Part shown: in pieces, positions 50,835 to 62,384 of the stretch
Layout of the letters: each line of letters starts with the position of its first letter
Numbering within the stretch: position 1 is the stretch's first letter
Assembly (NCBI GenBank): GCA_015499995.1
Contig: JADNRV010000074.1
Span: 1 to 64,000, forward strand
DNA length: 64,000 nucleotides
From: Flammula alnicola
Taxonomy: Eukaryota > Basidiomycota > Agaricomycetes > Agaricales > Strophariaceae
Direction of reading: 5' to 3'
Made by a program: the position numbers and the translations under genes
Notes under the pieces: model-generated
The model's input: only the letters and a program-made list of their open reading frames with translations
Told to the model about the DNA's origin: nothing
Databases searched by the model: none

Positions 50835-53002
50835 ATGGCCGCCTCTCCCGAAAGCAACTTCAATCTCGATGCTTCCAGCACCGCTGACTCTTTGTCCGAC
50901 CACAAGACAGACTTGGAGAAGGAAATACAGTACGACATCCTCGACAGTCCAGATGCTGAGGAGACCATCAGGCGTGCCGTCCGAAAAATGGACTTGACGA
51001 TTATGCCGCTCATGACAATGTTCTATCTTCTATCTTTCTTAGTGCGTTGTCTCCCGTTAACCTGACCCCAGCATAAATCTAACGCTACCATCACTTACCA
51101 GGATCGAGCCAACATCGGTGTGTGCACTCTGTTCCTCTTCTCTGGCAATGGATGAACTCACAGACTGGGACGGCGTAGGTAATGCACGAGTCGCCGGTCT
51201 GCAGAAAGGTCTTCACATGACAGATCATCAATACTCACTTTGTGTAACCATCACTTATATGTACGTCCTCTTTGGATCGACATGAGTCTCTGTGAACAAA
51301 GGTGCTAATAAGATGTTAGCCCATACATTTTGTCCGAACTTCCGTCGAACCTGCTTCTCCGCAGGATTGGCCCAAACATCGCCATGCCCACTATCCTCAC
51401 TATTTGGGGAACCATCGTTACCTTGCAAGGACTTGTTTCGTCATTCCATGGGCTCGTGGCTGCCCGTGTATTCCTTGGACTCGTGGAAGGGCCAATGTTC
51501 CCTGGTATCGTGCTGTACCTCTCTGGTTTCTACACACGCGAGGAACTTTCTTTCCGGTAAAGTTATCTTTCACCAAATCTCCCTGAACACAACACTGACT
51601 TTGATTTTCAAAGTATTGCATTCTTCTTCTCCGCCGCATCAGTAAGTAATACCCACGTCTCACAGGCAGCACATCAGATAATGTCTAACCCTGACTTCCA
51701 GCTTTCAGGCGCTTTCTCAGGCCTTCTGGCGGCGGCGATCGGAAACATGCAAGGTGTCGGCGGTAAACCGGCATGGGCTTGGATTTTCATCCTGGTAGGT
51801 GTCGTCGTCGGTACTCATGTCGCACAGAATTAATCATTTCTATTGGCCAACAGGAAGGCCTCTTCAGTGTGGGTGTGGGGGTTGTTTCCTTCTTCCTAGT
51901 ACCTGCAACGCCGAGACATTCAAAATTCCTTTCTCAGAGGCAGAAAGAGTGCGTCGTTGCTGTAATTATGCTTCCTCGTTTCGCATCTAACATCAGAAAT
52001 TCAGCCTCGTAATGGCACGTCTAGAGCGAGACCGACCATTTATCAACCCGCTGGATACGTTCAGCTTTAAATATGTTCTTCAAGCCTTCAAGTCCCCTCA
52101 CGTTCTCCTTATATTTATTATCTACTTTATGGGTGGCACGAATCTCTTCGGCCTCGCTCTCTTCCTCCCTTCAATTGTTAATCAGCTGGGCAACGCTCCG
52201 AACAAATCTCAACTCCTCAGCGTTGGTCCCTTCGCTGTAGGATTTGTCGGTAATTTAACGTTTCCTTATACTGGAGTCAAGCCACTGCTTTAACAGTCCC
52301 TTTAACAGTTACTGTATTTGTATCTTGGATATCCGATCGCATGAAGAACCGCGTTATACCTTTGTGCACTATCGCATTGCTTGCTATCGCTGGATATTCG
52401 ATGTTCCTTGGTAAGTCTATTTTTGTCACTTGAACTTAAATTGAATCTCACACTTCTTCGCTGAAGCTTCGGCGGTGAAACATGTCGATTATGCATCTCT
52501 TTACCTGATGGTTCCGGGTATATACGCCACAACGCCTGTTATTGCTGCCTGGCTTTCCAATAATTCTGAACCGCATTATACACGAGCTACGAGTATTGCG
52601 GTTGGCTTCATGGCAACAAACCTGGTATAGTCCGCAGGTTACTCGATTCGCTTCTGATTCTCATCATAACATTAGGGTGGAGTCTTGAGTACTTGGAGCT
52701 ACCCCACAAACGAAGGTCCTCGATTCCGTAAAACAACAATAATGAATCTCATCTTGTCAGTGAATTTCATGATCCAGGTGTTCTTCCTTCGCTAATTTCT
52801 TCAACTTATGTTTTATAGCACGATCGGAATGATTACGCTGTCCCTCGTCAATGCTGCATATCTCCATTACCGTAACAAGCAGAAGAAGCTAAACCGTGCT
52901 GAAATCCTGGCGCCGTATGCCACTTCCAAGGACGTCGATGGAGGTGTACAGGCCTGGCTTGACCTGGGTGATCGTCATCCGGATTTCCACTACATCCTGT
53001 GA
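50835..53002 (+). CDS. MFS transporter, Dal5/TNA1 family, copy 2
   Basis: Model: join(50835..51041, 51102..51117, 51179..51260, 51320..51556, 51614..51641, 51702..51794, 51854..51948, 52005..52249, 52309..52410, 52467..52624, 52676..52755, 52819..53002), twelve exons, 508 aa. Exons 2-12 have exactly the lengths of copy 1 and the proteins align without gaps through the membrane core (VRKMDLTIMPLMTMFYLLSFLDRANIGNAR, LGLVEGPMFPGIVLYLSGFY, GGTNLFGLALFLPSIV). The N-terminal 45 residues differ most. Same 12-helix plan and presumed plasma-membrane location. The substrate is unknown, and divergence in TM9-10 (VTVFVSWISDRMKNR versus VTLLLAYVSDKYKTR) may matter for specificity. Confidence 0.93.
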
Positions 53003-55492
53003 TAGGAACCTGCATCCATATTAAGTATGAGTAATTAAGCAGACTCGCAGGCGAAGCCACGAAATTTCAGCAAAACGACGTTTATTATCTACTAGTTACT
53101 GTATATACACTTTCTACCCACGATTGTTAATGTTTAATGGCATTAAGACCCATACAATTGAAAGCCACCCGTGTAATCTCCCCTTTTCCTTGTCGAACTG
53201 TCAAGGTGAACTGGGACTGAAAGCTATAAAGCTGGTGAAAAAATAACAGGATCTTCGGGGAAGGAACTGCCCCTTCTATATTATCCTCCATGAACTCAAT
53301 TTGGACGATTAGATAGAGATCTCGCAAATTATGCGCACTCAAAATATGTATCACGTCCGATGCTCCGTGCCTAGCGAGAAAACTCAATCTTCTGGAAGTA
53401 ACAGAACGCCCAAAGATTCTAGAACATAGATGGCAGACATATACAAGTACACCAACTTGGGACGAAAAACTTCACGAGTGCCCACTAGCAACTGATGAGC
53501 GGGATCGCTTTGTGTGTGAAGACTGAAGAAAATCGTCAATTCGAAGCTGCTCCTCCCACGAGAGATTCTTTTAATATATCAGATCGAAAGAAGAAGTCCT
53601 GTCATTCTAATATTACGAGCTATCAGTGCGAGCTACAGTGCTTATGTGAAAGATATGGCATACTTTCTATGTACAAACAATGAACTGAGAACCGACCGTG
53701 TCAAGGGCGCCGGATTGACAATGAATTGTGATCAGTTATAGGCCAACCATGAGATGTTTCCGCCAAATTGCTTGTGTCGAGACACCGTCGTTGAGCATTG
53801 CGTGAGTATCCGAAGACGTTCGCTGTTGATAGCGGAAACGGGGGACATGATGCTTCCAATCGCCACATAACCACATGCAAGCATTTGCAGAACCTACCCC
53901 TGTCAAATCGAGAGTTTGGATGTAACGACAAGAAAGATGTGGCATTTGGAAGCTGGCCAAGGCCTTATACCATACGAAGAGCTTTCAGTCGGTGCCATTC
54001 CCCGGCGTCAGGACTTTGGGTATAGGCGAGACGTAACAACCTAGACTCTTCCATAGCTATGAAAACACAAGAATTATGAAGGCGACGACCAAAGATCGAC
54101 AAAGTCAATACTTGATCAATACTAGCAAAGCACCAAGGGTGTCGGAAAAGCAACCGTACTGAATATCAACACTTGCCGGAACCTGTCAGGCTCGCTGAGA
54201 CAGAGCACTCCCCTCGAGGTTGTCGTTTCAGGGGAGAGACCACGGATCATATGTAATGCATTTCTTCGACGGGGTGGCGTCTCTAATACACTTGTCCTGG
54301 GCATGCGCTGCGCATCTGACTGGCGTGAGTTCAAACTATACTGTTCGAGTCCATAATTGGCAAGACCGATGGCGGAGTCGTCGACAATTCAGGATCGACC
54401 CGAACAGGACCTAGCGAGATAGTGGGTTAGATCTTGGTTAGATCTTAGGTTGAGGTTTGTGATCATTCTACAGCTGAAAGTTCGTGGTCCACATCCCTGT
54501 GAGGTATTCCTCCCAGATTAATTGTTTGTACTGTCCGAAGCCTTCCGGGCAACATACGTTGCTGAAGATCAGCATTATAAGGTGGTTTAATCTCGCACAG
54601 CCAGAGAGTCCTGCCCTGGTTAACAAAAAGTAGCATCGCAATGAGACGGAAGATCTTCGTCCATCAGATCTTCCTAAATCATGAGCGGGTAGACATCCAT
54701 GCCCAGTGCCGGAAGATGGTACACAACGGCAACACCCAAGGTTTTCCTAGTTGTTTTTGTAAGATTTAGTCATAAACAGGCGGAGCCAGAATTCGCCAGA
54801 AAGCATGGCCGCAGATAATAATGTAGAGGGCATTCGTCTTCGGAGGAGAAGGGTGGTCGACCAGCCGTTGTTGTGACGATTTCTTGTAGCCAGCTGAGGC
54901 CTTCGTCGGCAACGATTCATCGCCTCCGTTCTTTGAGCACGTCATTGAAAAGGTAAATGGAGAGTGAAGAGCGCCGATATATTGAAAATTTGGCATGTAT
55001 GGGTCCCGATGACCGCTGACACCTGAAACTTGGCGAGATGAGGGCAAACGCACGAACGGTAAATCCCACTCACCGAGAATTTTGTCCATCTATCCAGCCG
55101 CCGCGAGTGATATTCCCCAAGGGTCCTACCAGCAGCCAATACAACCATGTTTACCTCGAAAAGTGTCGAGAAACAAAGTGGTTAATCCGTATGACTGAAT
55201 GCCGCAAAGAAAGGTCTCACCGCCGGTTGGTAGCTAGATACTAGGCATTCATTGGCCTTTACGGATTCATACGGAAGGCATTGCTTACATTGAAGCTCAG
55301 TGGCTGAGCGGGCGCTGACCGCTGAATGTTGGCGATTGGATTTTGACATCTTGAACAACGATATCGATTCGTACACAGTCGGTCGACGCGTTGGGCGCAC
55401 AGATTGTCGACGTCCTCAGAAACAAACAATCAGAAATTACTTCCGAGAACGGTGAGATGGGCGGCTCATGCCATAAGATACCCGTCTCCATC
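53003..55492. other. Intergenic, no supported gene
   Basis: The minus frame 53127-53387 is the most protein-like but has no start context or motif. Frames at 53701-54153 and 54766-55148 (-) overlap with frame changes and look decayed. A duplicated TTAGATCTTGG-like unit is at about 54425. Confidence 0.4.
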
Positions 55493-56426
55493 ATGTCTGA
55501 AACCACAGATACACCCACAAGAGGTCGCGGTCGTGGTCGGGGGAAATCTCGAGGCGGATTGGGCAAATATCTCCGTGCGAGAGGACGCGGACGAGGTACT
55601 GGACGTCCTGCTGAATTTACGACGCGTCTTGTCCTGGAGGGCGAAGGGAAACCTGCTCTGACTGAGGAAGAGGAAGCAGAGCTCGCGAAAGAGGTCACTC
55701 AGAAGTTTAGCAGGCGACAGCTGGGCACCAACGCGGATAGGTATAAGGAAGAGGAGGTTGAACTTGATTCTGATGGTGCGTGTTGATCCACATATCCAGA
55801 TCACATCCAGCTTCGTTCATCTCCTAATGACAATGTACTCATTCAGGTGAACCGATAATTGAACCTGAAGTCGATTTGTCGGCATTTCTGGAAAAGCAGC
55901 GGATATCGGACGAGGCGGGTCCTACTCTCCAAGTTGCAGGCAAGAAAGATGAGGACGATGAGGACGTCGATACCTCCTTGGCTCACATCTCTTCAAACTC
56001 ATCACGAATTCCTGCTCAAGCTGCGTCGAAGAAGGGAAAGGTGGAACAGATTGCCTGGGATGAAGAGTTTGATGAAATGAGCAAGGAAAAGAAAGCTGCT
56101 GAAGCGACTTGGGGTCAGCATAATTGGTTTTTCTTTTATCACAGCCTACCTTACTTGGCCTATTTTTGTTAAACAGATCTAAAAACTCGCTTCAGAGCCA
56201 AATCCGAAAAATTGCGCACGAAACCAGTCGCTCCCATTGCTTCTGCCTCATCGCGTTCTCGCAAGCAAGGTGCGCTCTCCTCTTTCGATAATCATTCATT
56301 GCCTCTTAAATTTCTGCACCAGAATACCAAGAAGCACCCGCACTTCCTCTCCCAGAAGGCGTTAAAGCCGAACCGAAACCCCAGATTGCCGAAATGGAAG
56401 ACTTTCTTGACGAATTGTTATCTTGA
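55493..56426 (+). CDS. Gly/Arg-rich acidic hypothetical protein
   Basis: Model: join(55493..55775, 55847..56113, 56177..56269, 56323..56426), four exons, 248 aa, phases checked. It starts MSETTDTPTRGRGRGRGK and carries two GR-rich blocks around a GGLGKYLRARG core. It continues with an acidic segment and the conserved-looking blocks RRQLGTNADRY and AWDEEFDEM. The last two exons give DLKTRFRAKSEKLR and an acidic end, MEDFLDELLS. The RGG-like N-terminus suggests RNA or chromatin association in the nucleus. I know of no assigned function. The frame is open upstream to 55391 but lacks a better ATG. Confidence 0.7.
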
Positions 56427-57479
56427 TCCTACTGCAGTTTCTGCATTCTCCATCTCACGTCGTCGATGATCCGCCCTCCTCAAGGGATGCACGCCGCACT
56501 TGATGGCGGTACCTCACTTCTCATCGACATCATGACCCAGTGGTATTCATACTGGACAGCGATGCCTGTTTCGGGGCAGCAGAAAACGGCACGTCTTCCC
56601 CAGTTTTACGCATAGCAAGTCGGAGCCGAAGCCTAGGCCAGATATGCGATATGCAGTTAAGCCCACGGCCCAGCGCGGTGCATGAAATAAACTCAATGTT
56701 CTGGGGACCAGCCATCACGTCGGTCCCAGGAAGATAGCTTTGACGAGCAAGGAGTCGGTAATTGAAGGTCTTCGCGGTCACAGCCTATGCGATTGGAATA
56801 GAGTCCTGGTTTGCTCGACATACTTTTCATGCCTTCCTCCGCTGCTTGTACTCGAGTACTTGAATTTCGACACGAGTTCGTTCCAATACTAAGATTGCCG
56901 AGTACTTGTACCTCGAACTACGAATATTTAAATATCTCGACTACAACCAAATATCACTACCCTTGTTTTTATTCGATTCAGGGTTCATCGAGTTCGATGA
57001 CATGGTATCATTGCTGGACAATGTAATATATTATCACGATCCAATATTTAGCACAAGTATTTTAAGTGCTTTGATAGTAGCAGAGGAAATGAACTTGTAT
57101 AGATGATAATAATAGTAAGATAAAATGCGAGAGCGACGAGAAAAGTGATAGATAGAGCTAGCTAGCTAGACTATGTCCGAAAGAAAGAGCGTTGGTGTTA
57201 ATGATACACGGAGTAAAGGAAAGAAGGTGTTTATACAAGGGGGAGAGATTTCGTTGTGATCGTGTTATAGCGTATTAGAGCAAGGTTGGCGCCTGCTCAG
57301 GTGGGGGTTCTTCATCTTTTGTCGCGGTGGCGTAAGCACATCCTCAACCGGGCTCGAAGGGACGGCATGGCATGTAAGTTGAACATAGTCGGATTCGTAC
57401 GCAAGGTGTAATTGCGTGCGTCATAGAAATGGGAACGAAGCAATAATATAATCAAGAAAGAGCATGGGCTTCAGGTCTT
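56427..57479. other. Intergenic, no supported gene
   Basis: Short frames without motifs, AT-rich after 56880; a TAGCTAGCTAGCTAG run lies near 57157-57170. It separates two genes that converge towards each other. Confidence 0.5.
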
Positions 57480-59294
57480 CTAGACCATCTCGTCCACCGA
57501 GGCCTGTCGCTGGATGGTAACCATAATCCCGCCTCCAGGAATGCCAAGGATCCGGCGCTCTTCGTACGAAGCGGGGCCAACGTCCTCGGGTACGCCAGGA
57601 ACGATAGATGCAGCGCTAACACTGCCATTCGAGCCCGCATGTCGCGGCCCGCGGCGCGGAGGCGGAGGGAGACTCTGGGGCACGTACGTAGGTGTGTGCG
57701 GTGGGAACGTCGAAGGGGCTGGCGATGGCGGCGTAGTGCCAGAGGGCGACGATGGCTGGCCGTAGTACGAGAACGTCGAGATTGTAAAGGTGTCGCTTGT
57801 ATCTAGCTCCGGCAATGATGGTCGGCGGGTATCACGATGTTGCACAGTAGTAGCCTCTCGGGTGGCATCGATAGCCACGCCGATGTCGGGGTAGGAGGTA
57901 GGGTATGGGGCATAGTACCCGGGCGCTGTCTCGCAGGTGTAATGTGACTCGGCGTCTTCGTGCGCTTCGGCAGATTTTGACTTCTTGTGTGCAGAGCCGT
58001 CGGGGCTGGCGGCCAGGGTGATGGTAGATTGAGAAAGATGAGAGGACATGCTCTGAGGTGACTTCGCGTGGTAGTCGTGAGACGGCGAGACTGGGCTCGA
58101 AGATAACGTAGAAGAGATGGTCTTGAGGCTGACGAGGTTGAGAGCGCGCGGTCCTCGACTAAAATTTATTTAAGAAAATCAGTATAAAGTTGAAGAGGAG
58201 CAACTAGCAACTAACCTGCTGGGCGAGGTTCCAAACAGTGAACCCTTCTTCTCCTCGTCACGCTTCCTGAGGACAGTCTTCTTAAACCAAGTCCACATTT
58301 TCCTGTACTCCTTCATGGCCTCTTCCCCAAAGCCAAAGAACACAAAGAAAATGAGACTAGAGGCGGGGAGAGTCCACCAAAATAGCATCATCGTCCTGAT
58401 AAACTCTGGTGGGATACCATCTGTAGGGAACAAATCCACGCGAGAGAAATTGCTGTGCACGTCCGCCCAGTTGGTCCAAGGCCTCAGACCCGGGGAAGCG
58501 TTGGACCAGAGGTTGTATGCCGTGAGCGAGGTACCCCATACCATCTCAGTGAGAGACATGGCGATGAGACGGAGGTAGCGGTTGGTTGTCAGGGCCGAGT
58601 TTGAGTTTTGAAGGTGGGCTGCGAAGGTCAAGCGACGGCGGACGAAATTGTGAAGGGCAAAAGCGGCGTAGATAAGGGCGATAACTGAGAAGAGAAGTTG
58701 CGGGAACCAGATGATGAAGATAGCTTGAACGGAGATGTAGACGGCTGCTTGGCAGCCAACGTTTTCGAAGATGTCGTAGCGGTGTCCTTGAACGATATAG
58801 TCTACGATAGTAGAGCATTTGTGAGAAGCTTCAACGAAACTCAGAGGATAACTTACGAAGGGCCATAAAAATCATAGGAACGAAGAAACACATCACTCCT
58901 TCAAAGATCATGCGCCTTTGACGATCTTTGTTGTCAAAAGAAACTTTTCGCGAAGATGACACCATTTCTAGATGCTTGCATATACACAACGTAGCGATCG
59001 GAAGGGCATACGAAGCGCCAACTGTAAATTTTGAAGCTACAAACAACATTCAGCCTACACTGAGTTAACGAAGATGAAAGGAAGATACACACTAATGTCA
59101 CACCAAACAGGTATAGGATTCCCCACATTCCCAGCCCAAACGATAGCGTTGACACCATAGATGATGTCGACAATAGATAGCCAAAAGATCATTGCAAGAA
59201 TAGCGACATTGCGCGAACGCCAATGCCAGATAAGTGGGATGAGAACGAGGACGGCAGAGACGAAGGCGAAAACGGGGAGTTCAGGGTACTGCAT
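57480..59294 (-). CDS. ste3: STE3-type pheromone receptor 1 (B mating-type receptor)
   Basis: Model, minus strand: 59294..59093, 59036..58857, 58801..58216, 58158..57480; four exons, 548 aa, phases checked. It is a seven-helix G-protein-coupled receptor of the fungal STE3 class, binding a lipidated peptide pheromone at the plasma membrane. Seen: PLIWHWRSRNVAIL after TM1, DIIYGVNAIVWAGN and VWCDI, then LPIATLCICKHLE in TM3 and the diagnostic ALHYIVQGHRYDIFENVGC. TM5-TM7 include LTTNRYLRLIAM and WADVHSNFSRVDLFP. Helices end at about residue 300. A Ser/Pro-rich cytoplasmic tail of about 240 residues follows, much longer than in receptor 2. The ATG at 59294 is chosen because it directly precedes TM1; the upstream open frame has no ATG. 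Confidence 0.94.
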
Positions 59295-60374
59295 GGCGGC
59301 GAGGACCACGAATAGGAGGACGACAAAGAGAAAAAGAGAAAGTGTGGACTGTGGACTGGGGCTCGCATTATATCTGCTCTTTCTTCCTTTTGCTTTCGCA
59401 CTCCGATGGGCCACACAATGGAGGTTTGGGAACAGGAGGCATTTTGCCTAATTGGGATGTCAAAGGACGTTGCATTGTTGTCACGTGATCGTGAATTTAA
59501 GCGAGGCCAGCCGCAACTTTTTCGCCAAATTTTAATGTAGCCAAATGTCCACCACACGCCGCGGGGCCGCTTTGCGCAATGACGGCGCTCCTGATCTCAA
59601 TACCCAAGAATTAGCAATAGAATTTTCTGTAAGGCTAAATGTGAGGCTTATAGATCATATGTACTATAGAATTAATCCAAATACTAAGTGAGGTCATAAT
59701 GGTCTGTTAAAAGTTAAAGTACTGCCAGTGACTGCCATATTTTCGGCCATTGTCATTTTCGGCCATTGTCCTTCGACATCAAAGCTCAAAGCCATTTGGG
59801 TCTCTAAACAGTGCCACCTGGGGCACCCTTTCGAACGAAATTTCGTTGCTTGAGGGGGCATCCGTTGCTCCTAATATTCCTTATCGAACATTTTATGCAA
59901 ATTTTGCGGCGAAAGACTGAAGAGGCATACATATAGAATGTATCCGAAAGAATTCTGAAGAACGAAATAGTATTCTCACAGCCCTGTTAGCTGGTATCAA
60001 AAACATAGATACATTCTTGCTATCTATCAAAAAGAGGTATATAGATAGCAGAGAGTGAATTGACGGATGGAAAATTTGAGGGAAAGGTTTCAATGAGATT
60101 GTGATGTCGTTACAGTGATCCTAATGATACACGGGTGGTTGGAGAATTGGCCGTCGTGCGAACATGGGAGTTCGACTGGAAGCCAGAGAACGAATGGTGA
60201 GAAGGAATGTGTCTTCAACGATCATATGGCCGCAGATTTTCAGGCAATAAATAGCATGAGCTCTCAAAGCCCCGCGTTTACTAGGGAGGCAATAGTGGTA
60301 AGTTTTTCTGTCCAAGTAGCGACAAAAAACCCGTACAGAATAGGTGAGATGACGTTAAAAATATCAGGAGGCTT
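59295..60374. other. Spacer between receptor 1 and the pheromone gene
   Basis: Contains a 48-codon plus-strand frame at 59545-59691 (starts MSTTRRGAALRNDG) with a possible GTAAGG donor after 28 codons. No downstream exon is recognised, so it may be the 5' end of a lost or unmodelled gene. The rest is AT-rich, with GGCCATTGTC-type direct repeats near 59745-59770. Confidence 0.4.
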
Positions 60375-60566
60375 TTATGCAATTACGCATAAGCCGTGTG
60401 TTGTAAAACCAGTTGATCTTTCGGAATCAACGGGGTTGAAGTCAGGAAATGACGAAGAGCAACCGTCGTCGAAAGGATCGGTGCTGCCCTGGAGGAGCGT
60501 AGCGAAGTCTATCGACTCAGAGTCGAGCCAGAATTCGAGAGGTTGGAACGAATCGGTTGAGTCCAT
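60375..60566 (-). CDS. Lipopeptide mating pheromone precursor (CaaX)
   Basis: A single-exon 63-aa frame. It begins MDSTDSFQPLEF, is acidic in the middle, and ends GLCVIA followed directly by the stop: a CaaX box with Cys60-Val-Ile-Ala. A Glu-Arg pair at residues 49-50, the usual N-terminal processing mark in basidiomycete precursors, precedes STGFTTHGLC. The predicted mature pheromone is therefore about 10 residues with a farnesylated, carboxymethylated C-terminal Cys. Length, acidic prepro part, ER site and CaaX all match known P/R-locus pheromones. It lies between the two STE3 receptors on the same strand. The longer plus-strand frame over it (60115-60627) is treated as a shadow. Confidence 0.9.
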   Translation of the reverse strand: MDSTDSFQPLEFWLDSESIDFATLLQGSTDPFDDGCSSSFPDFNPVDSERSTGFTTHGLCVIA

Positions 60567-61043
60567 TGAAGTGATTGTGAACGGTGGATGGACAGTGAAG
60601 GTGTTGGCGAAGTGTTGGCGCAGTTAAATATGCCGTTACACGGAAAAAAGTGCGAGTAACAAGGAAGAGCTTGGACGCTGCGTTAAAAGTGGGCGGGAGT
60701 TAACGAGAATCCGGGAACCATCGTTTGTCCCTTTTATGTGTTTCCAGCCAAGCTCGAACCGCGGTAGGACAATGCGTTGCTTGGGCCATGGCCCATCATT
60801 GTCTTTCACAAGTATAGTATGTAAGAAAAACAACGGCCCAATTGGGCCTCGAACTGGCGGAGTTTGAAATTTGAAGTACTGTTCCCCCTTTTTGGTAGGC
60901 GCGCGCTTCGAACGCACAATGGGAAGATTTATCCCTCAAATACTGGCTTGCAAGTTTGATTGTCACCTTTTACCTCTCCGCTCCCATTTATACTATCCAC
61001 GAAACACTAAGAAAAGGTCTGAAGTTTTGCGCGCGATATTAGG
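60567..61043. other. Pheromone-gene upstream region with tRNA-like B boxes
   Basis: On the minus strand an A-box-like TGGCCCAAGC (about 60788-60779) is followed by a B-box-like GGTTCGAGC (60760-60752). No complete tRNA folds because the anticodon arm is too short. Two more GTTCGA motifs lie near 60850 and 60910. This could be a tRNA relic or a tRNA-derived SINE fragment. The sequence TATTTAA on the minus strand at 60630-60624 is a possible TATA element for the pheromone gene. Confidence 0.3.
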
Positions 61044-61830
61044 ATGTGGGCTTCATTGTATACCACCTACGAATTTCTTGTCCTTCTTTCCGTCTTTGCG
61101 TCAAGAATATGTGGTATGAAATTAACAAAATCGCACAGCATAGGGACATCTGACCATGCCACTGACAGCAATGCACATCCCACAAAATCTGTGGAGAAAT
61201 AATTCGCCAGAAATGTGTCGGACGAACGTGACTTTGCCTTCTTATCCTGAATCGGTAAGTTTTGTGTTTTTTGACCCGGGGCCCTATTTTCACTCTCATT
61301 ACTACTTAGTGCTTTCTTAAATGTGATCGAATACATCGGCAGCAAGAGGTGTTTTATATTTCCAACTACTCAAACATTTAATTGGCCACTGACGAATCAT
61401 CAGAGCTGCTTGGACGCTATTCCTTGTATGTGTCGAAATATAGAGCCAGTCGCAATATCCGAATGCCTCCAATGCGTATGGGACGCGGCCGGCGATTTCC
61501 TCTTCCTGATACCCGATTACCTTCAAAAAACTTCTCTTCAAGTTTCTGGTGCGGATCATCTAAATCATCAACCATCCGTGTTGCCTGGCTAATTTTACAT
61601 CAGCTTACACAGATGTGTGTTCGAAATTGTCCCCCAGAGGCTCCAAACTCTCAGACAACGATATTATACAAGAATGCGAAATTCAAGGCGAAATTCAAGG
61701 ACTCGCACTCTCATACAAATCTCTACCACATTCTCGGATCTCTCTGCTCTCGAAATTTTATCCTTTCTTTCCTTTTCTAAGTATGTTTACGGCCTTGGTT
61801 TTCATATTTCTATATTTCTGGATTCGCTAG
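61044..61830 (+). CDS. Cysteine-rich secreted protein inside the mating locus
   Basis: Model: join(61044..61113, 61169..61254, 61310..61348, 61404..61548, 61604..61830), five exons, 188 aa, phases checked. A signal peptide (MWASLYTTYEFLVLLSVFAS) precedes a Cys pattern EMC, CFLKC, SCLDAIPCMC, ECLQC and YTDVC. This is like the small Cys-rich extracellular proteins common in mushroom fungi, with a spacing reminiscent of CFEM-type domains. A hydrophobic C-terminus (FFPFLSMFTALVFIFLYFW) suggests a GPI signal or membrane anchor. It is transcribed opposite to the pheromone and receptor genes. Its role is unknown and it may simply be a passenger. The last exon could contain a further intron. Confidence 0.6.
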
Positions 61831-62384
61831 TTATATTTCAAGTTGTTGTTAATTATTTTCACTGCTACTAGTCGTGATGTACGTTAAGAAGATGACATGC
61901 GTTTGCTTCGCTTCTATAGCGACTCTCTGGTTACGGGCTTTTAAAAAAATGAGGATAAGCCCTGGTTCGGAGAATGTTGATCCCGATTTGTATGTTTAGA
62001 TGAATTTTTTCCGCCATCTAGGCAGATCATAACTCAAAGGGCCCGAATCCCGCTTCCTGCTTTGCGAAACAAGTCGACATGAGTGAAATGGAATGCGTTA
62101 AATGTTGGGGCACGCAACATTCAAAAGTTGTAGTCCTTCATTTCAATCGGGAATCATATGTTACAAGGAAAATATAAGCATAATAAAGCGTATACAGTTT
62201 TATATACCCAATGCAGAAGATAGGTATGGTCGGTATGACATCGTGACAGGCAAAACGAAAGGAGGTGGATAACGAGGGTTCTAATAGTAATACAGGAAAT
62301 ACGGACCATCAAGGACATCAAGGACATCAAGGAGTGATAAATTAAATTATAGCGTACTGCGTCAAGCTGAGTCGAACCCGCGTG
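61831..62384. other. Spacer before receptor 2, with short tandem repeat
   Basis: No gene seen. A tandem ATCAAGGAC unit (three copies, about 62308-62334) lies near the 3' flank of receptor 2. I looked for short CaaX-ending frames here and found none convincing. Confidence 0.5.

Noticed and set aside
60115..60627. 170-codon plus-strand frame over the pheromone gene
   Set aside because: It has no motif, while the opposite strand has a complete pheromone precursor with ER site and CaaX end. It is read as a shadow frame.
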